Assembly: GCF_949628215.1 (NCBI RefSeq)
Contig: NW_027441285.1
Coordinates: 171,001-235,000, forward strand
Direction of reading: 5' to 3'
DNA from: Phalacrocorax aristotelis
Lineage: Eukaryota; Chordata; Aves; Suliformes; Phalacrocoracidae
Length of the DNA stretch: 64,000 nucleotides
The position numbers were made by a program, and so were the translations under genes. Shown in pieces: positions 9,950-18,974 of the stretch (positions within the stretch are counted from its first letter, which is position 1; the number at the start of each line of letters is the position of its first letter). A model generated the notes under the pieces. It saw only the letters and a list, made by a program, of their open reading frames with translations. It made no database searches and was not told the DNA's origin.

Positions 9950-12060
9950 GACTTAATAAAAACAAATCTTTCCATAATCTGAAAGAAAAGAGAGCAGAAT
10001 AAAGGCATGGGCAGGATAAAAAAAGAAATTTAAGAAGTGAGAGGTATTAGGGAAATCAAGAGAAGCAATTAAGAAACCTGGGCTAGCCAAATAAAATTGA
10101 AAAAGCAAAGGGACTACTAGAGGCAAGAAAGATCTAACACATGAAGAGAGGCAATGGTCTCAAAGTAGGAAGAGAAATTTGGCGGCTGTTACGTTGAAGG
10201 AAATAAGGAAATATTAAGGAAATAGCAAGGGTGAACTAATGCAGAGATGTAGAAAGAAAAATTTAAAAGGAAGGTAACTAAGGAAAGAAATAATAATTTA
10301 AAGAATGAACAAAAGGGCTAAAAGTAAGCTCAGAAAAAACGTTTAGGAATAAAATGTCTGAGGGACAGAAAGAGAAAGCTTAAGACATAGGAAGAGAAAA
10401 CTGAATGAGGTAGACAGCAAAATGCAGACGCAAGGGCACTAAAGAAAGAGAAGTATATTTAAAAGACAGCAAACAAAATTAAAATAGCCCAGGAAAGAAT
10501 GTTAAAGACAATATGAGGGTTAGGGTAATGAAAAAACCCAGTATGAAATCACAATGGCGAAATAATCAGAAGAATTGCAAGAAAAAGTAAAATGTGAAGG
10601 GACTATGGAAAAATGAGGAAAAAAAAGAGATGTAGAAAACCTTAAAAGAAAAGCGGTTAGAAGAGAAAAGAAATGAAAAAGAAAATGGTGATTTGAAAGG
10701 CAGATATATCGTCCCTTATTTGCAAGAAAAAAGGGTGGAATAAAGGCACGACCAGGAAAAAACAAGCTTTTAAGAAGTGAGAGGGCTCAGGGAAATCAAG
10801 AGAAACTCTTAAAGCGGGGCCAGCCATATAAAAATGAAAAAGCAAAGGGACTACTAGAGGCAAGGCAGTTATAAAACATGAAGAGAGGCAATGGTCTCCA
10901 AGTAGCAGGAGAATTTTGGCAGCCAATAGGGTGAAGGAAATAAGGAAATATTAGAGATGAGCAAGGTTGAAGTAATGCGGAAAGGCAGGAAGAAAACTTT
11001 AAAAGCAAGGGCACGAAGGCAAGGGAAGGTATAATCAAAATATAAGACCGTGACCGGGGAAAAATATACACAGGCAGAAGCTTGAAATAGTGATGGGGAT
11101 TAGGGAATGGAAGGAAAAATATGAAAAACTAGGGGCGGAGAATTAAAACGCTGATTTGATTAAATATTTGGTTATATCTATTTTTATAAATGTAACCGTA
11201 ATAAATATACTAATGGAAACTATAATTCTCTCTATATATTTTGATTACATATAAATAGAGATATAAGGACATTCATAATGAATAAAACCTTAGTGACAAT
11301 GTAAAAACATACTAGACATCTTTATGAAAGGATAACTGGAAAAGGAAAGACATTTTGGAAAGCGCTGGCACTAAGGGAAGACCTGCAAATGAAGAAAAGC
11401 CCAGAGTGAATGGGACAGAAATATAGCGACGGGAATGAGAGTGGGCACAGGAAATAACCGAATTCAAAACTGAGGGGGATTATGGCAACGAAGAGGAAAA
11501 TTGAAAAATAGGGCCAGCAACCCAGAGGAGGTGGAGAAAGACAGTGTGTTAAAGCGATGGCGCTTAACAAAGACAAATCCAGCTTTAATGTGAAAGAAAG
11601 AGTGGCACAAACTCGCGGCAGGGTAAAAGAAGAAACTGAAGAAGTGAGAGGGCTTAGGGAAATCAAGAGAAACAGTTAAGAAAGTTGGGCCAGCCAAATA
11701 AAAAGTAAAAAGCAAAGGCACTACTAGAGGCAAGACAGTTGTAAAACATGAAGAGAGGCAATGGTCTCCAAGTAGAAGGAGAATTTTGGCAGCCAATTGG
11801 GTGAAGGAAATAAGGCAAAAAATAAAGATTTGCAAGGGTGAAGTAATGCCGAAAGGCAGGAAGGAACGTTTAAAAGCAAGGGCACGAAGGCAAGGGAAGG
11901 TGTAATGAAAAATTGAAGACTGTGACCGGGGAAAAAAGATACACAGACAGAAGCTTGAAATAGCAATGGGGATTTAGGGAAATGAAGGAAAAATATGAAA
12001 AATCTACATATGGAGAATTAAAACGCTGACTTGTTTTAACATTTGGTTATATATTTTTAT
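9950..12060 (-). repeat. A-rich satellite with a 0.74-0.87 kb higher-order repeat (minus orientation)
   Basis: The same A-rich unit as at 5.6-7.5 kb. In addition a longer segment (GCAAAGGGACTACTAGAGGCAAG, then ACATGAAGAGAGGCAATGGTCTC and TAAGGAAATA) occurs three times, starting near 10,095, 10,836 and 11,708, so spacings are about 741 and 872 bases. The second and third copies are the most alike. An AT-rich tract sits at 11,150-11,300. The minus-strand frames of 80-120 codons rich in Leu, Phe and Ser are composition artefacts. Confidence 0.7.
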
Positions 12061-12089
12061 ATATGTGACTGTAATAAGTAAACTACTGT

Positions 12090-12181
12090 AAACTATAGTT
12101 TCATCTAGATATGGAGTCTCAGCTCTTTGGGTTGGTGTGTTTTTACATTTAGAGAAACTGAGGTGTTCGTTTGAGGTAAGG
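12090..12181 (+). promoter_or_regulatory. Truncated first-exon module P3
   Basis: From CTCAGCTCTTTGGGTTGGTGTG to the donor TTTGAG|GTAAGG at 12176 this matches the downstream half of modules P1 and P2. The G-rich stretch and TATA core are missing, so the module is truncated at its 5' side and should not initiate transcription. The matching first-intron sequence continues to 12,392, is interrupted by the retrovirus and resumes at 18,127. Confidence 0.45.
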
Positions 12182-12387
12182 ACTTAGGAGCCTGGTAACA
12201 CTTGTCAGCATCTATTCTAGAAAGATCACTCATGTCCTACTTTTCTTTTTGGCTCATATTTTTTAATGAATGTTTGGGGTAGTTTGGTTTTTTTTTTCAT
12301 TGTAAATTCATTTTATTTTGCTGGAGTTCCTGTCCTTACTGAAGAAGGAACCTTGGGTTTTTTCTCTAGTTTTGCTGTTTACTGTTG

Positions 12388-12392
12388 TTGAC
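12388..12392. repeat. Target-site duplication, left copy (TTGAC)
   Basis: TTGAC directly abuts the retroviral end at 12393 and is repeated at 18127-18131. A 5-bp duplication is usual for ERV-L class elements. Confidence 0.85.
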
Positions 12393-12404
12393 TGTCGTGG
12401 TTTA
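12393..12404 (-). repeat. 12-bp remnant of the 3' LTR
   Basis: TGTCGTGGTTTA matches the first 12 plus-strand bases of the 5' LTR end (17628-17639); similarity stops abruptly after that. It abuts the target duplication, so it is the true 3' end of the provirus, with roughly 487 bp of LTR missing between it and the pol-proximal sequence. Confidence 0.75.
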
Positions 12405-12507
12405 TAGTTGATCTTCCATGGGTTGGGAGGCTCGTACTCTGATATCATTGATACAACACAGAGGTGACACACAGTATTATATAGCAGTTCACATTGTGCC
12501 ATTCAGT
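12405..12507 (-). other. Sequence between pol and the 3' LTR remnant
   Basis: About 100 bases with no open frame of note and no similarity to the 5' LTR that I can see. In an intact element the polypurine tract and 3' LTR start would lie here; I cannot identify a convincing polypurine tract next to the remnant, which agrees with a deletion reaching across the LTR start. Confidence 0.4.
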
Positions 12508-15500
12508 TCATTGACTGTTTTCACCCACAATCAAATCCCCTTGAGGCACACATCGGATTTCTCCATCCTCCCGCATCACCCACCAAGTGCACCCAGGTCC
12601 TCGAGCAAAAACAATCCCACGAATGGGTTTGCCTTTGCCAGAGGCAGGAAGAACCCAGACTGTTTTGCCCAGCATACTTTTTCTGTGCACTACAGGGACT
12701 CTATCCCCTTCCACAGTATGTAGGATTTCTGACTGGGCAGGGCCAGCTCGGTTGGCAGATCCCCTCGTGTTGACTAACCACGTGGCTTTTGCTAAATGTG
12801 TATCCCAGTGCTTGAATGTCCCACCCCCCATTGCTCTCAGTGTGGTTTTTAACAGTCCATTGTACCTTTCAATTTTCCCAGAGGCTGGTGCGTGATAGGG
12901 GATGTGATACACCCACTCAATGCCGTGCTCTTTGGCCCAGGTGTCTATGAGGCTATTTCGGAAATGAGTCCCATTGTCTGACTCAATCCTCTCTGGGGTG
13001 CCATGTCGCCACAGTACTTGTTTCTCAAGACCCAGGATAGTGTTCCGGGCAGTGGCGTGGGGGACAGGATATGTTTCCAGCCAGCCAGTCGTTGTTTCTA
13101 CCATTGTAAGCACATGGCGCTTGCCTTGGCGGGTCTGTGGGAGTGTGATATAGTCAATTTGCCAGGCCTCCCCATATTTATATTTCAGCCATCGTCCCCC
13201 ATACCACAGAGGCTTTACCCGCTTCGCTTGCTTGATTGCAGCGCATGTGTCACATTCGTGGATAACCTGTGCAATAATATCCATGGTCAAGTCCACCCCT
13301 CGATCACGAGCCCACCTGTATGTTGCATCTCTCCCTTGATGGCCTGAGGTGTCATGGGCCCACCGAGCTAGAAATAGTTCACCCTTATGCTGCCAGTCCA
13401 GATCCACCTCAGCCACTTCAATCTTGGCAGCCCGATCTACCTGCTGGTTGTTTCGATGTTCTTCAGTGGCCCGACTCTTGGGGACGTGAGCATCCACATG
13501 CCGTACCTTTACAACCAGTTTCTCTACCCGGGCAGCAATATCTTGCCACAATGTGGCAGCCCAGATGGGTTTGCCTCTGCGCTGCCAGTTGCTTTGCTTC
13601 CATTGCTGCAGCCAGCCCCACAGGGCATTTGCCACCATCCAGGAGTCAGTATAGAGATAGAGCACTGGCCACTTTTCCCGTTCAGCGATGTCTAAGGCCA
13701 GCTGGATGGCCTTTACCTCTGCAAACTGGCTCGATTCACCTTCTCCTTCAGCAGTTTCTGCTACTTGTCGTGTAGGACTCCATACAGCAGCCTTCCATCT
13801 CCGGTGCTTTCCCACAAGGCGACAGAACCCATCAGTGAACAAGGCATATTGCTTCTCATCTTCTGGCAGTTTGTTATACAGTGGGGCTTCTTCAGCACGT
13901 GTCACCTCCTCCTCTGGTGATAATCCAAAATCTTTGCCTTCTGGCCAGTCCATAATCACTTCCAAGATTCCTGGGCGACTGGGGTTTCCTACTCGAGCCC
14001 GCTGGGTGATCAGTGCAACCCATTTACTCCATGTAGCATCAGTTGCGTGGTGTGTAGAGGGGATGTTTCCTTTGAACATCCAGCCCAGCACTGGCAGTCG
14101 GGGTGCCAGGAGCAACTGTGCTTCAGTACCAACCACTTCTGAAGCAGCTCGAACCCCTTCATATGCTGCCAATATCTCTTTTTCAGTTGGAGTATAGCGG
14201 GCTTCAGACCCTCTGTATCCCCGACTCCAAAACCCTAGGGGTCGACCCCGGGTCTCCCCAGGTGCTTTCTGCCAGAGGCTCCACGTAGGGCCATTCTCCC
14301 CGGCTGCAGTGTAGAGCACATTTTTTACATCTTGTCCTGCCCGGACTGGCCCAAGAGCTACTGCATGGACTATTTCTCGTTTAATCTGTTCAAAGGCTTG
14401 TCGTTGCTCAGGGCCCCATTTGAAATCATTCTTTTTCCGGGTCACTTGATAGAGAGGGCTCACGATCAGACTGTAATTTGGAATATGCATTCTCCAAAAA
14501 CCCACAACGCCCAAGAAAGCTTGTGTTTCCTTTTTGCTAGTTGGTGGAGACATGGCTGCTATTTTGTTGATCACATCCATTGGAATCTGACGACGACCGT
14601 CTTGCCATTTAATTCCTAAGAACTGGATTTCTCGTGCAGGTCCCTTCACCTTACTTTGTTTTATGGCAAAACCAGCTTTCAGAAGGATTTGGACTATTTT
14701 CTCACCTGTCTCAAAAACTTCTTCTGCTGTGCTGCCCCACACAATGATGTCATCAATGTATTGAAGGTGTTCTGGAGCTTCTCCCTGTTCCAGTACAGTC
14801 TGAATCAGTCCATGGCAAATGGTAGGACTGTGTTTCCACCCCTGGGGCAGTCGATTCCAGGTGTACTGGACGCCCCTCCATGTGAAAGCAAACTGTGGCC
14901 TGCACTCTGCTGCCAGAGGGATTGAGAAGAATGCATTAGCAATATCAGTTGTGGCATACCACTTGGCCGCCTTTGACTCCAGTTCGTATTGAAGTTCTAG
15001 CATGTCTGGCACAGCAGCACTCAACGGTGGAGTGACTTCATTCAGGCCACGATAGTCTACTGTTAGTCTCCACTCTCCATTAGACTTCCGGACTGGCCAT
15101 ATGGGACTGTTAAAGGGTGAGTGGGTCTTACTGATGACTCCTTGGCTCCTCAGTTGGTGAATGAGTTTATGGATGGGGATCAGAGAGTCTCTGTTGGTGC
15201 GATATTGCCGCCGGTGCACTGTTGTGGTGGCGATTGGCACCTGTTGTTCTTTGACCTTCAGCAACCCCACCACAGAAGGGTCCTTTGAGAGACCGGGCAA
15301 GGTAGACAGCTGTTCAGTTTCCTCCGTCTCCAAGGCAGCTACACCAAAAGCCCACTTGTAACCTTTTGGGTCCTTGAAATACCCTCTCCTGAGGTAGTCT
15401 ATACCAAGGATGCACGGAGCCTCTGGGCCAGTCACAATGGGGTGCTTCTGCCACTCATTGCCAGTTAGGCTCACTTCGGCCTCCAATACAGTTAGCTCTT

Positions 15501-15693
15501 GAGATCCCCCTGTCACTCCAGCAATGCTGATGGGTTCTGCCCCTATATAGCTTGATGGCATTAAGGTGCACTGTGCGCCGGTGTCCACTAAAGCTTTATA
15601 TTCCTGTGGGTCGGACGTGCCAGGCCATCGGATCCACACAGTCCAGTAAGCCCGGTTATCCCTTTCCTCCACCCGGCTGGAGGCAGGGCCCCT
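12508..15693 (-). CDS. pol: Pol polyprotein (protease, RT, RNase H, integrase)
   Basis: Makes the retroviral enzymes. The frame has no ATG near its start: it continues directly from gag after a single UAG at 15696-15694, so it should be made by stop-codon readthrough as a Gag-Pol fusion. Numbering from the GTG at 15672: protease motif LVDTGA at 28-33; reverse transcriptase with catalytic Asp 243 and YIDD at 305-308 (LPQG at 275-278); RNase H with Asp 614, Glu 652, Asp 676 and Asp 746; integrase zinc site His 773, His 778, Cys 807, Cys 810; catalytic core Asp 840, Asp 899, Glu 935, with 35 residues between the last two. All expected catalytic residues are present. The frame ends in TGA at 12508 after 1,054 residues, with no dUTPase domain. 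It is an old viral gene copy in a host genome; expression is unknown. Confidence 0.93.
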   Translation of the reverse strand, partial: RGPASSRVEERDNRAYWTVWIRWPGTSDPQEYKALVDTGAQCTLMPSSYIGAEPISIAGVTGGSQELTVLEAEVSLTGNEWQKHPIVTGPEAPCILGIDYLRRGYFKDPKGYKWAFGVAALETEETEQLSTLPGLSKDPSVVGLLKVKEQQVPIATTTVHRRQYRTNRDSLIPIHKLIHQLRSQGVISKTHSPFNSPIWPVRKSNGEWRLTVDYRGLNEVTPPLSAAVPDMLELQYELESKAAKWYATTDIANAFFSIPLAAECRPQFAFTWRGVQYTWNRLPQGWKHSPTICHGLIQTVLEQGEAPEHLQYIDDIIVWGSTAEEVFETGEKIVQILLKAGFAIKQSKVKGPAREIQFLGIKWQDGRRQIPMDVINKIAAMSPPTSKKETQAFLGVVGFWRMHIPNYSLIVSPLYQVTRKKNDFKWGPEQRQAFEQIKREIVHAVALGPVRAGQDVKNVLYTAAGENGPTWSLWQKAPGETRGRPLGFWSRGYRGSEARYTPTEKEILAAYEGVRAASEVVGTEAQLLLAPRLPVLGWMFKGNIPSTHHATDATWSKWVALITQRARVGNPSRPGILEVIMDWPEGKDFGLSPEEEVTRAEEAPLYNKLPEDEKQYALFTDGFCRLVGKHRRWKAAVWSPTRQVAETAEGEGESSQFAEVKAIQLALDIAEREKWPVLYLYTDSWMVANALWGWLQQWKQSNWQRRGKPIWAATLWQDIAARVEKLVVKVRHVDAHVPKSRATEEHRNNQQVDRAAKIEVAEVDLDWQHKGELFLARWAHDTSGHQGRDATYRWARDRGVDLTMDIIAQVIHECDTCAAIKQAKRVKPLWYGGRWLKYKYGEAWQIDYITLPQTRQGKRHVLTMVETTTGWLETYPVPHATARNTILGLEKQVLWRHGTPERIESDNGTHFRNSLIDTWAKEHGIEWVYHIPYHAPASGKIERYNGLLKTTLRAMGGGTFKHWDTHLAKATWLVNTRGSANRAGPAQSEILHTVEGDRVPVVHRKSMLGKTVWVLPASGKGKPIRGIVFARGPGCTWWVMREDGEIRCVPQGDLIVGENSQ

Positions 15694-15696
15694 CTA
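15694..15696 (-). other. Gag/Pol readthrough stop (UAG)
   Basis: Gag ends in TAG. The next codons (AGG GGC CCT GCC TCC AGC CGG) run without a further stop into pol in the same frame. A lone UAG between in-frame gag and pol is the arrangement used by gammaretroviruses for suppression-based Gag-Pol synthesis. A G/C-rich stretch follows the stop; I did not establish a pseudoknot. Confidence 0.7.
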
Positions 15697-17562
15697 GTCC
15701 TGATCATGGCAGTCACAACTCACTTCCTGTAAATGTGAGTCAGGAGTCCCTCTATTACACTTAGAAATAAAATCTGCGCTTCTACTCCTCTGTCTGGGGA
15801 CTTGCTTGCTGGAAACTGGAGCAGCAGCTTTCCTGGAAGAGCCTCCCTGAGTGACTGTTCTTCCTTGCAGTTCATGTACTCGTGCCTGTAGGGTCGAAGT
15901 AGGCTTGCCATCCCACCTTGTCATGTCCTCTCCGTGGTCACGCAGGTAGAACCATAGGGTGGCCCGTGGTGTGTATCCCCTTCTTTGAGCCAAAGGACGC
16001 TTATTCCTAACAGCTGAGACACTGCTCTGTCGAGGTGGGGAGTAGGACAGATCTTCTTTGAGTTGCTGGACCTCTTGGGATAGTTTCTCCACAGCAGAGA
16101 CAAGCCAGGAAGAGATACTTGTGTCATAATCCCGGAGTCTATCTATCACCTCTGCCACCGTTGGTGTCTCGTCATCTTTCCAGGACATCACTGCCAATGA
16201 GTTTGCATGCGAAGATGGTGCGCTCCGTACAAACTTCCGCCACATGGGTCGTGTGCACTCGGCTTCATCTGGATCTTTGGATGACCGTTGATCATCCAGG
16301 TCACCATAAATCACCTCAAACACAGCTAATTCCCTTAGATACTGGATGCCTTTCTCCATAGTTGTCCATTTTCCTGGGCGATATGTAACATCTTCTTTAA
16401 AGGGATACCTTTCCTTCACTCCAGACAGGAGTCGCCTCCAGAGGCTGAGGGCTTGTGGTTTTTTTCCAATTGCTTTGTCAACGCCCCCTTCCCCAGAAAG
16501 GGATCCCAATTGTTTGGCTTCTTTTCCCTCTAGTTCCAGGCTACTGGCCCCATTATCCCAGCATCGGAGCAGCCAGGTGACAATGTGCTCACCTGAACGA
16601 CGGCTATAATCTTTTCGCATATCTCGCAACTCGCTTAAGGACAGGGATCGGGTGGTCTCTATTTCATTTATTACTTCTCCCTCCTCTCCCCGCGATGGCC
16701 CTGGTTCTTCATCATCCCGTTCTAAACGAGTTGATGTCCGCTTCCAATATTTCGTCTTGTGTATGGGGGCAACTGATACTGGTACGGGTTTATTTTCTGA
16801 GCTAGCTCCGGTACTTGTTGTGGGGGTTTGAGTGGCTGCAGTGCCTGTTGTCAGGGCTGGATTGTCTACAGTGCCAGTCACTTTGCATTTCAATCCAGAG
16901 ACATTCTCTTCCCCCTGGGGGCACTGAATACTGTTGAGCAGGGCTCGGTATGCATGGGCCAGACCCCAGCACGTTGCAGTTATCTGTGTCTCTCTGGAGT
17001 TCCCAGCGTAACAACATACTTTCTCCAAATATTCTACTAGTTTTTTAGGATTCTGCACTTGCTCGGGGGTGAAACTCCAAAACACTGGGGGTGCCCACTG
17101 CCCTAGGTATTTGCCCATGCTATCCCACATGCCCTGCCACTCGTAACTATCAAGCCTCGGGGCAGATTTCTGGGTGATATTCTTAAGTTGCTTAGTCAAA
17201 ACCAAAACAACATGCCCAAAAACTAACAATAAGTGCACCTTAACCACCCAAGGATGTTCAAGATACAAAAACGTTGTTGTAACAAAGGCACAGACATCAT
17301 AGAACAAAGTTGCAAAGGTATTATTCTGTATTTCCTCCATATAAAATCTCTCAGAGGAGGAGGTATAATTGCTAATTGCCTCAACAAGGTGGTATCTGAA
17401 GTACAGTAACGGTTTCAGCAAAAACCCCAAATACCAGATAAAGCTGAAAACGAGTGTTTGTATAACAAATCTTGTAGGCAAAACATTACTAATCACAGCA
17501 GAACACAGCAGACTCAAACAACCAACACTGATTTTTAACACCAACTGCAAAAAGGACAACAT
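15694..17562 (-). CDS. gag: Gag polyprotein with hydrophobic N-terminus
   Basis: Structural polyprotein, 622 residues from the first ATG at 17562. The frame is open further upstream through a GTG in the LTR, but that part covers the primer site and LTR end and is unlikely to be translated. Residues about 1-29, 31-54, 82-101 and 104-123 are strongly hydrophobic, membrane-helix-like segments, unusual for Gag. A middle region (about 230-310) is acidic, Ser/Thr-rich and probably disordered. The part around 310-540 is well structured, with a Trp/Leu-rich capsid-like stretch (LSLWRRLLSGVKERYPF) and a coiled-coil-prone segment (VEKLSQEVQQLKEDL). The C-terminus is basic but lacks a CCHC zinc knuckle, as in ERV-L and foamy-virus-like Gags. 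Assignment as Gag rests mainly on position before the protease and on this layout. Confidence 0.85.
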   Translation of the reverse strand: MLSFLQLVLKISVGCLSLLCSAVISNVLPTRFVIQTLVFSFIWYLGFLLKPLLYFRYHLVEAISNYTSSSERFYMEEIQNNTFATLFYDVCAFVTTTFLYLEHPWVVKVHLLLVFGHVVLVLTKQLKNITQKSAPRLDSYEWQGMWDSMGKYLGQWAPPVFWSFTPEQVQNPKKLVEYLEKVCCYAGNSRETQITATCWGLAHAYRALLNSIQCPQGEENVSGLKCKVTGTVDNPALTTGTAATQTPTTSTGASSENKPVPVSVAPIHKTKYWKRTSTRLERDDEEPGPSRGEEGEVINEIETTRSLSLSELRDMRKDYSRRSGEHIVTWLLRCWDNGASSLELEGKEAKQLGSLSGEGGVDKAIGKKPQALSLWRRLLSGVKERYPFKEDVTYRPGKWTTMEKGIQYLRELAVFEVIYGDLDDQRSSKDPDEAECTRPMWRKFVRSAPSSHANSLAVMSWKDDETPTVAEVIDRLRDYDTSISSWLVSAVEKLSQEVQQLKEDLSYSPPRQSSVSAVRNKRPLAQRRGYTPRATLWFYLRDHGEDMTRWDGKPTSTLQARVHELQGRTVTQGGSSRKAAAPVSSKQVPRQRSRSADFISKCNRGTPDSHLQEVSCDCHDQD

Positions 17563-17602
17563 GGTGCTGGGACCAGCAGCTGTTGTTATCTCCAACCCTT
17601 GA

Positions 17603-17620
17603 GCCCCACGTTGGGCGCCA
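17603..17620 (-). other. Primer binding site for tRNA-Lys1,2
   Basis: On the minus strand the 18 bases TGGCGCCCAACGTGGGGC follow the 5' LTR after a 7-nt spacer. They are complementary to the 3' end of tRNA-Lys1,2, the primer site also used by foamy viruses and several betaretroviruses. Confidence 0.88.
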
Positions 17621-17627
17621 AAAAGAC

Positions 17628-18126
17628 TGTCGTGGTTTAGCGGCAGCTCAGCCCCACACAGTCGCTCGCTCACTCCCCCACCGGTAGATGGGGGAGAGAA
17701 TCAGAAGGGTAACGCTCGTGGGTTGGGATAAGAACAGTTTAATAATGAAAATTAAAAGAAACAACAGTAGAAATGCAATGTAAAGGAGAACAACGAGAGG
17801 CGCAAAGCCCCGGGGGAGGGGGGAAGGGAGGGGAGAGGGGGAACGAACCGCCGGAACAAACCGCACGCGCTGCAGCCGCTCGCCGCCCGCCGACCCGACG
17901 CCGCGCCGCCTCCGCCCTGCCACTGCCCCCCCTCAATATACTGGTCATGGTGTCACATGGTATGGAATGAACCTGCCATTGGCCAGTCGGGGTCAGCCGC
18001 CCCCACCATGGCCCTGCCCCTCCCAGCCCCCCCCTGCCACGCCACGTGGCAGAGCGCGGGAAGCTGGAAAGGTAGCTGACCCCCACAGTGAGGAGAATTA
18101 ACCCCTTCTCAGCCAAAACCAGCACA
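17628..18126 (-). repeat. 5' LTR of the ERV-L-like provirus (499 bp)
   Basis: Bounded by TGTGCTGG at 18126 and ACCACGACA ending at 17628 on the minus strand. A TATA-like box TATATTG lies at 17940-17934 and an ATTAAA polyadenylation signal at 17743-17738. The part between them is extremely CpG- and GC-rich (about 17,800-17,930) and probably holds the start of R. Next to it lies the TTGAC duplication (18127-18131). No second LTR is present to compare for dating. Confidence 0.88.
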
Positions 18127-18131
18127 TTGAC
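18127..18131. repeat. Target-site duplication, right copy (TTGAC)
   Basis: Matches 12388-12392 exactly, next to the 5' LTR end. Confidence 0.85.
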
Positions 18132-18286
18132 TTGCTCTCTTAATAGGCTTGCTAGTGAGATGCTGTGGTAGGGGTTAGGGTGAATGTGTTGTATGCATTT
18201 GTATATGGAGTTTTAGCATTTCTCAAGAAAGTAGCAGGGATAGTACTTTCAGGGTATAGTACTTTCAGGGTATGGAGAAGTTCATT

Positions 18287-18850
18287 AATACCATGGGTCG
18301 GCAAATATAAGAACCCTGTAAAACTCAATTTGTAGGTTTAGAAAGCAGGCATTCTTTATTACGGCGCAGGGGATTGTTCCACCTAGTGTGTGTGTGCCAA
18401 GTTGTTTTACTACAGGAGTTACATGCAATCAAAATATACATTTGCATTAAATTTCTAGGAAAATTACTGTATTTGTAATCTTCTGGGAATGCATTAACAT
18501 ATGCAAATGTCCTTAACGGATGCGCATTCACGTTTATTGGTGGTCTTCCAGGGTCCCCGATACTCTTCCTCACCATGTCTGCTGGTTGAACTCGGTCTCT
18601 GGGCATGCTCAGTTCATTTTTGGCCTCGTTACAGAATTCTTCCTGCTACTGAGCTAGCTTATTCTAGTACATTTCCCTTGTTTATTCTATTCAAGGATAC
18701 AGCTCCTCCAGCCTCCCTTCCATCTGTGCACATATAGCAAGTTCTAAGACTATTTGTGAAGTATTTTAAGTATTTCAAAACTTAACTCTGTTGCTCCACT
18801 TAGAGGAGCCTGTATGTTCTTCTGAAGCTGGTATCAGGTATCATCACTGC
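18287..18850 (-). mobile_element. Insertion of about 565 bp, possibly a second LTR
   Basis: Compared with the paralog at 4,366-4,440, the sequence from about 18,287 to 18,850 is extra; the flanks (GAGAAGTTCATTAAT on the left, CACAGAGTATGTTG on the right) match on both sides. On the minus strand it carries CCGTAATAAAGAATGCCTGC, then TTTACAGGGTTC. That resembles the polyadenylation and U5 region of avian ERV LTRs. I could not fix the exact ends or find a clean target duplication, so LTR identity is tentative. Confidence 0.4.
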
Positions 18851-18974
18851 TCTTCTGTATTGCCCACAGAGTATGTTGTCCCTAGAACCTTTGCAGCTGC
18901 AGCGGGCCCCTCGCAGGTAGTAAGTGTTAGTACTTCACTTAATTTGTGGGCCAGTAGCAGGAGTTGTCGGGAAG

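Larger units (their letters stand above)
12393..18126 (-). mobile_element. ERV-L-like endogenous retrovirus, 3' LTR nearly lost
   Basis: A 5.7-kb provirus in minus orientation, flanked by TTGAC duplications. In viral order: 5' LTR (18126-17628), 7-nt spacer, primer site (17620-17603), gag, one UAG, pol, about 100 bp of downstream sequence, and a 12-bp remnant of the 3' LTR (12404-12393). There is no env and no dUTPase domain. The family assignment rests on the LTR ends (TGTGCTGG...ACCACGACA), the tRNA-Lys1,2 primer site, a Gag without a zinc knuckle and the lack of env. Open gag and pol argue for a young insertion. Missing almost all of the 3' LTR, it lacks a normal 3' processing signal. It splits a P3 first intron whose uninterrupted paralog is seen at 4.2 kb. 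Confidence 0.93.

Noticed and set aside
5632-12000. Hydrophobic minus-strand frames resembling membrane proteins
   Set aside because: They lie in A-rich satellite whose complement encodes Phe, Leu and Ser runs by composition; frames do not persist from unit to unit.
12393-18126. An env gene in the retrovirus
   Set aside because: Only about 100 bases separate the pol stop from the 3' end, and no other long frame exists in the element; ERV-L elements normally lack env.
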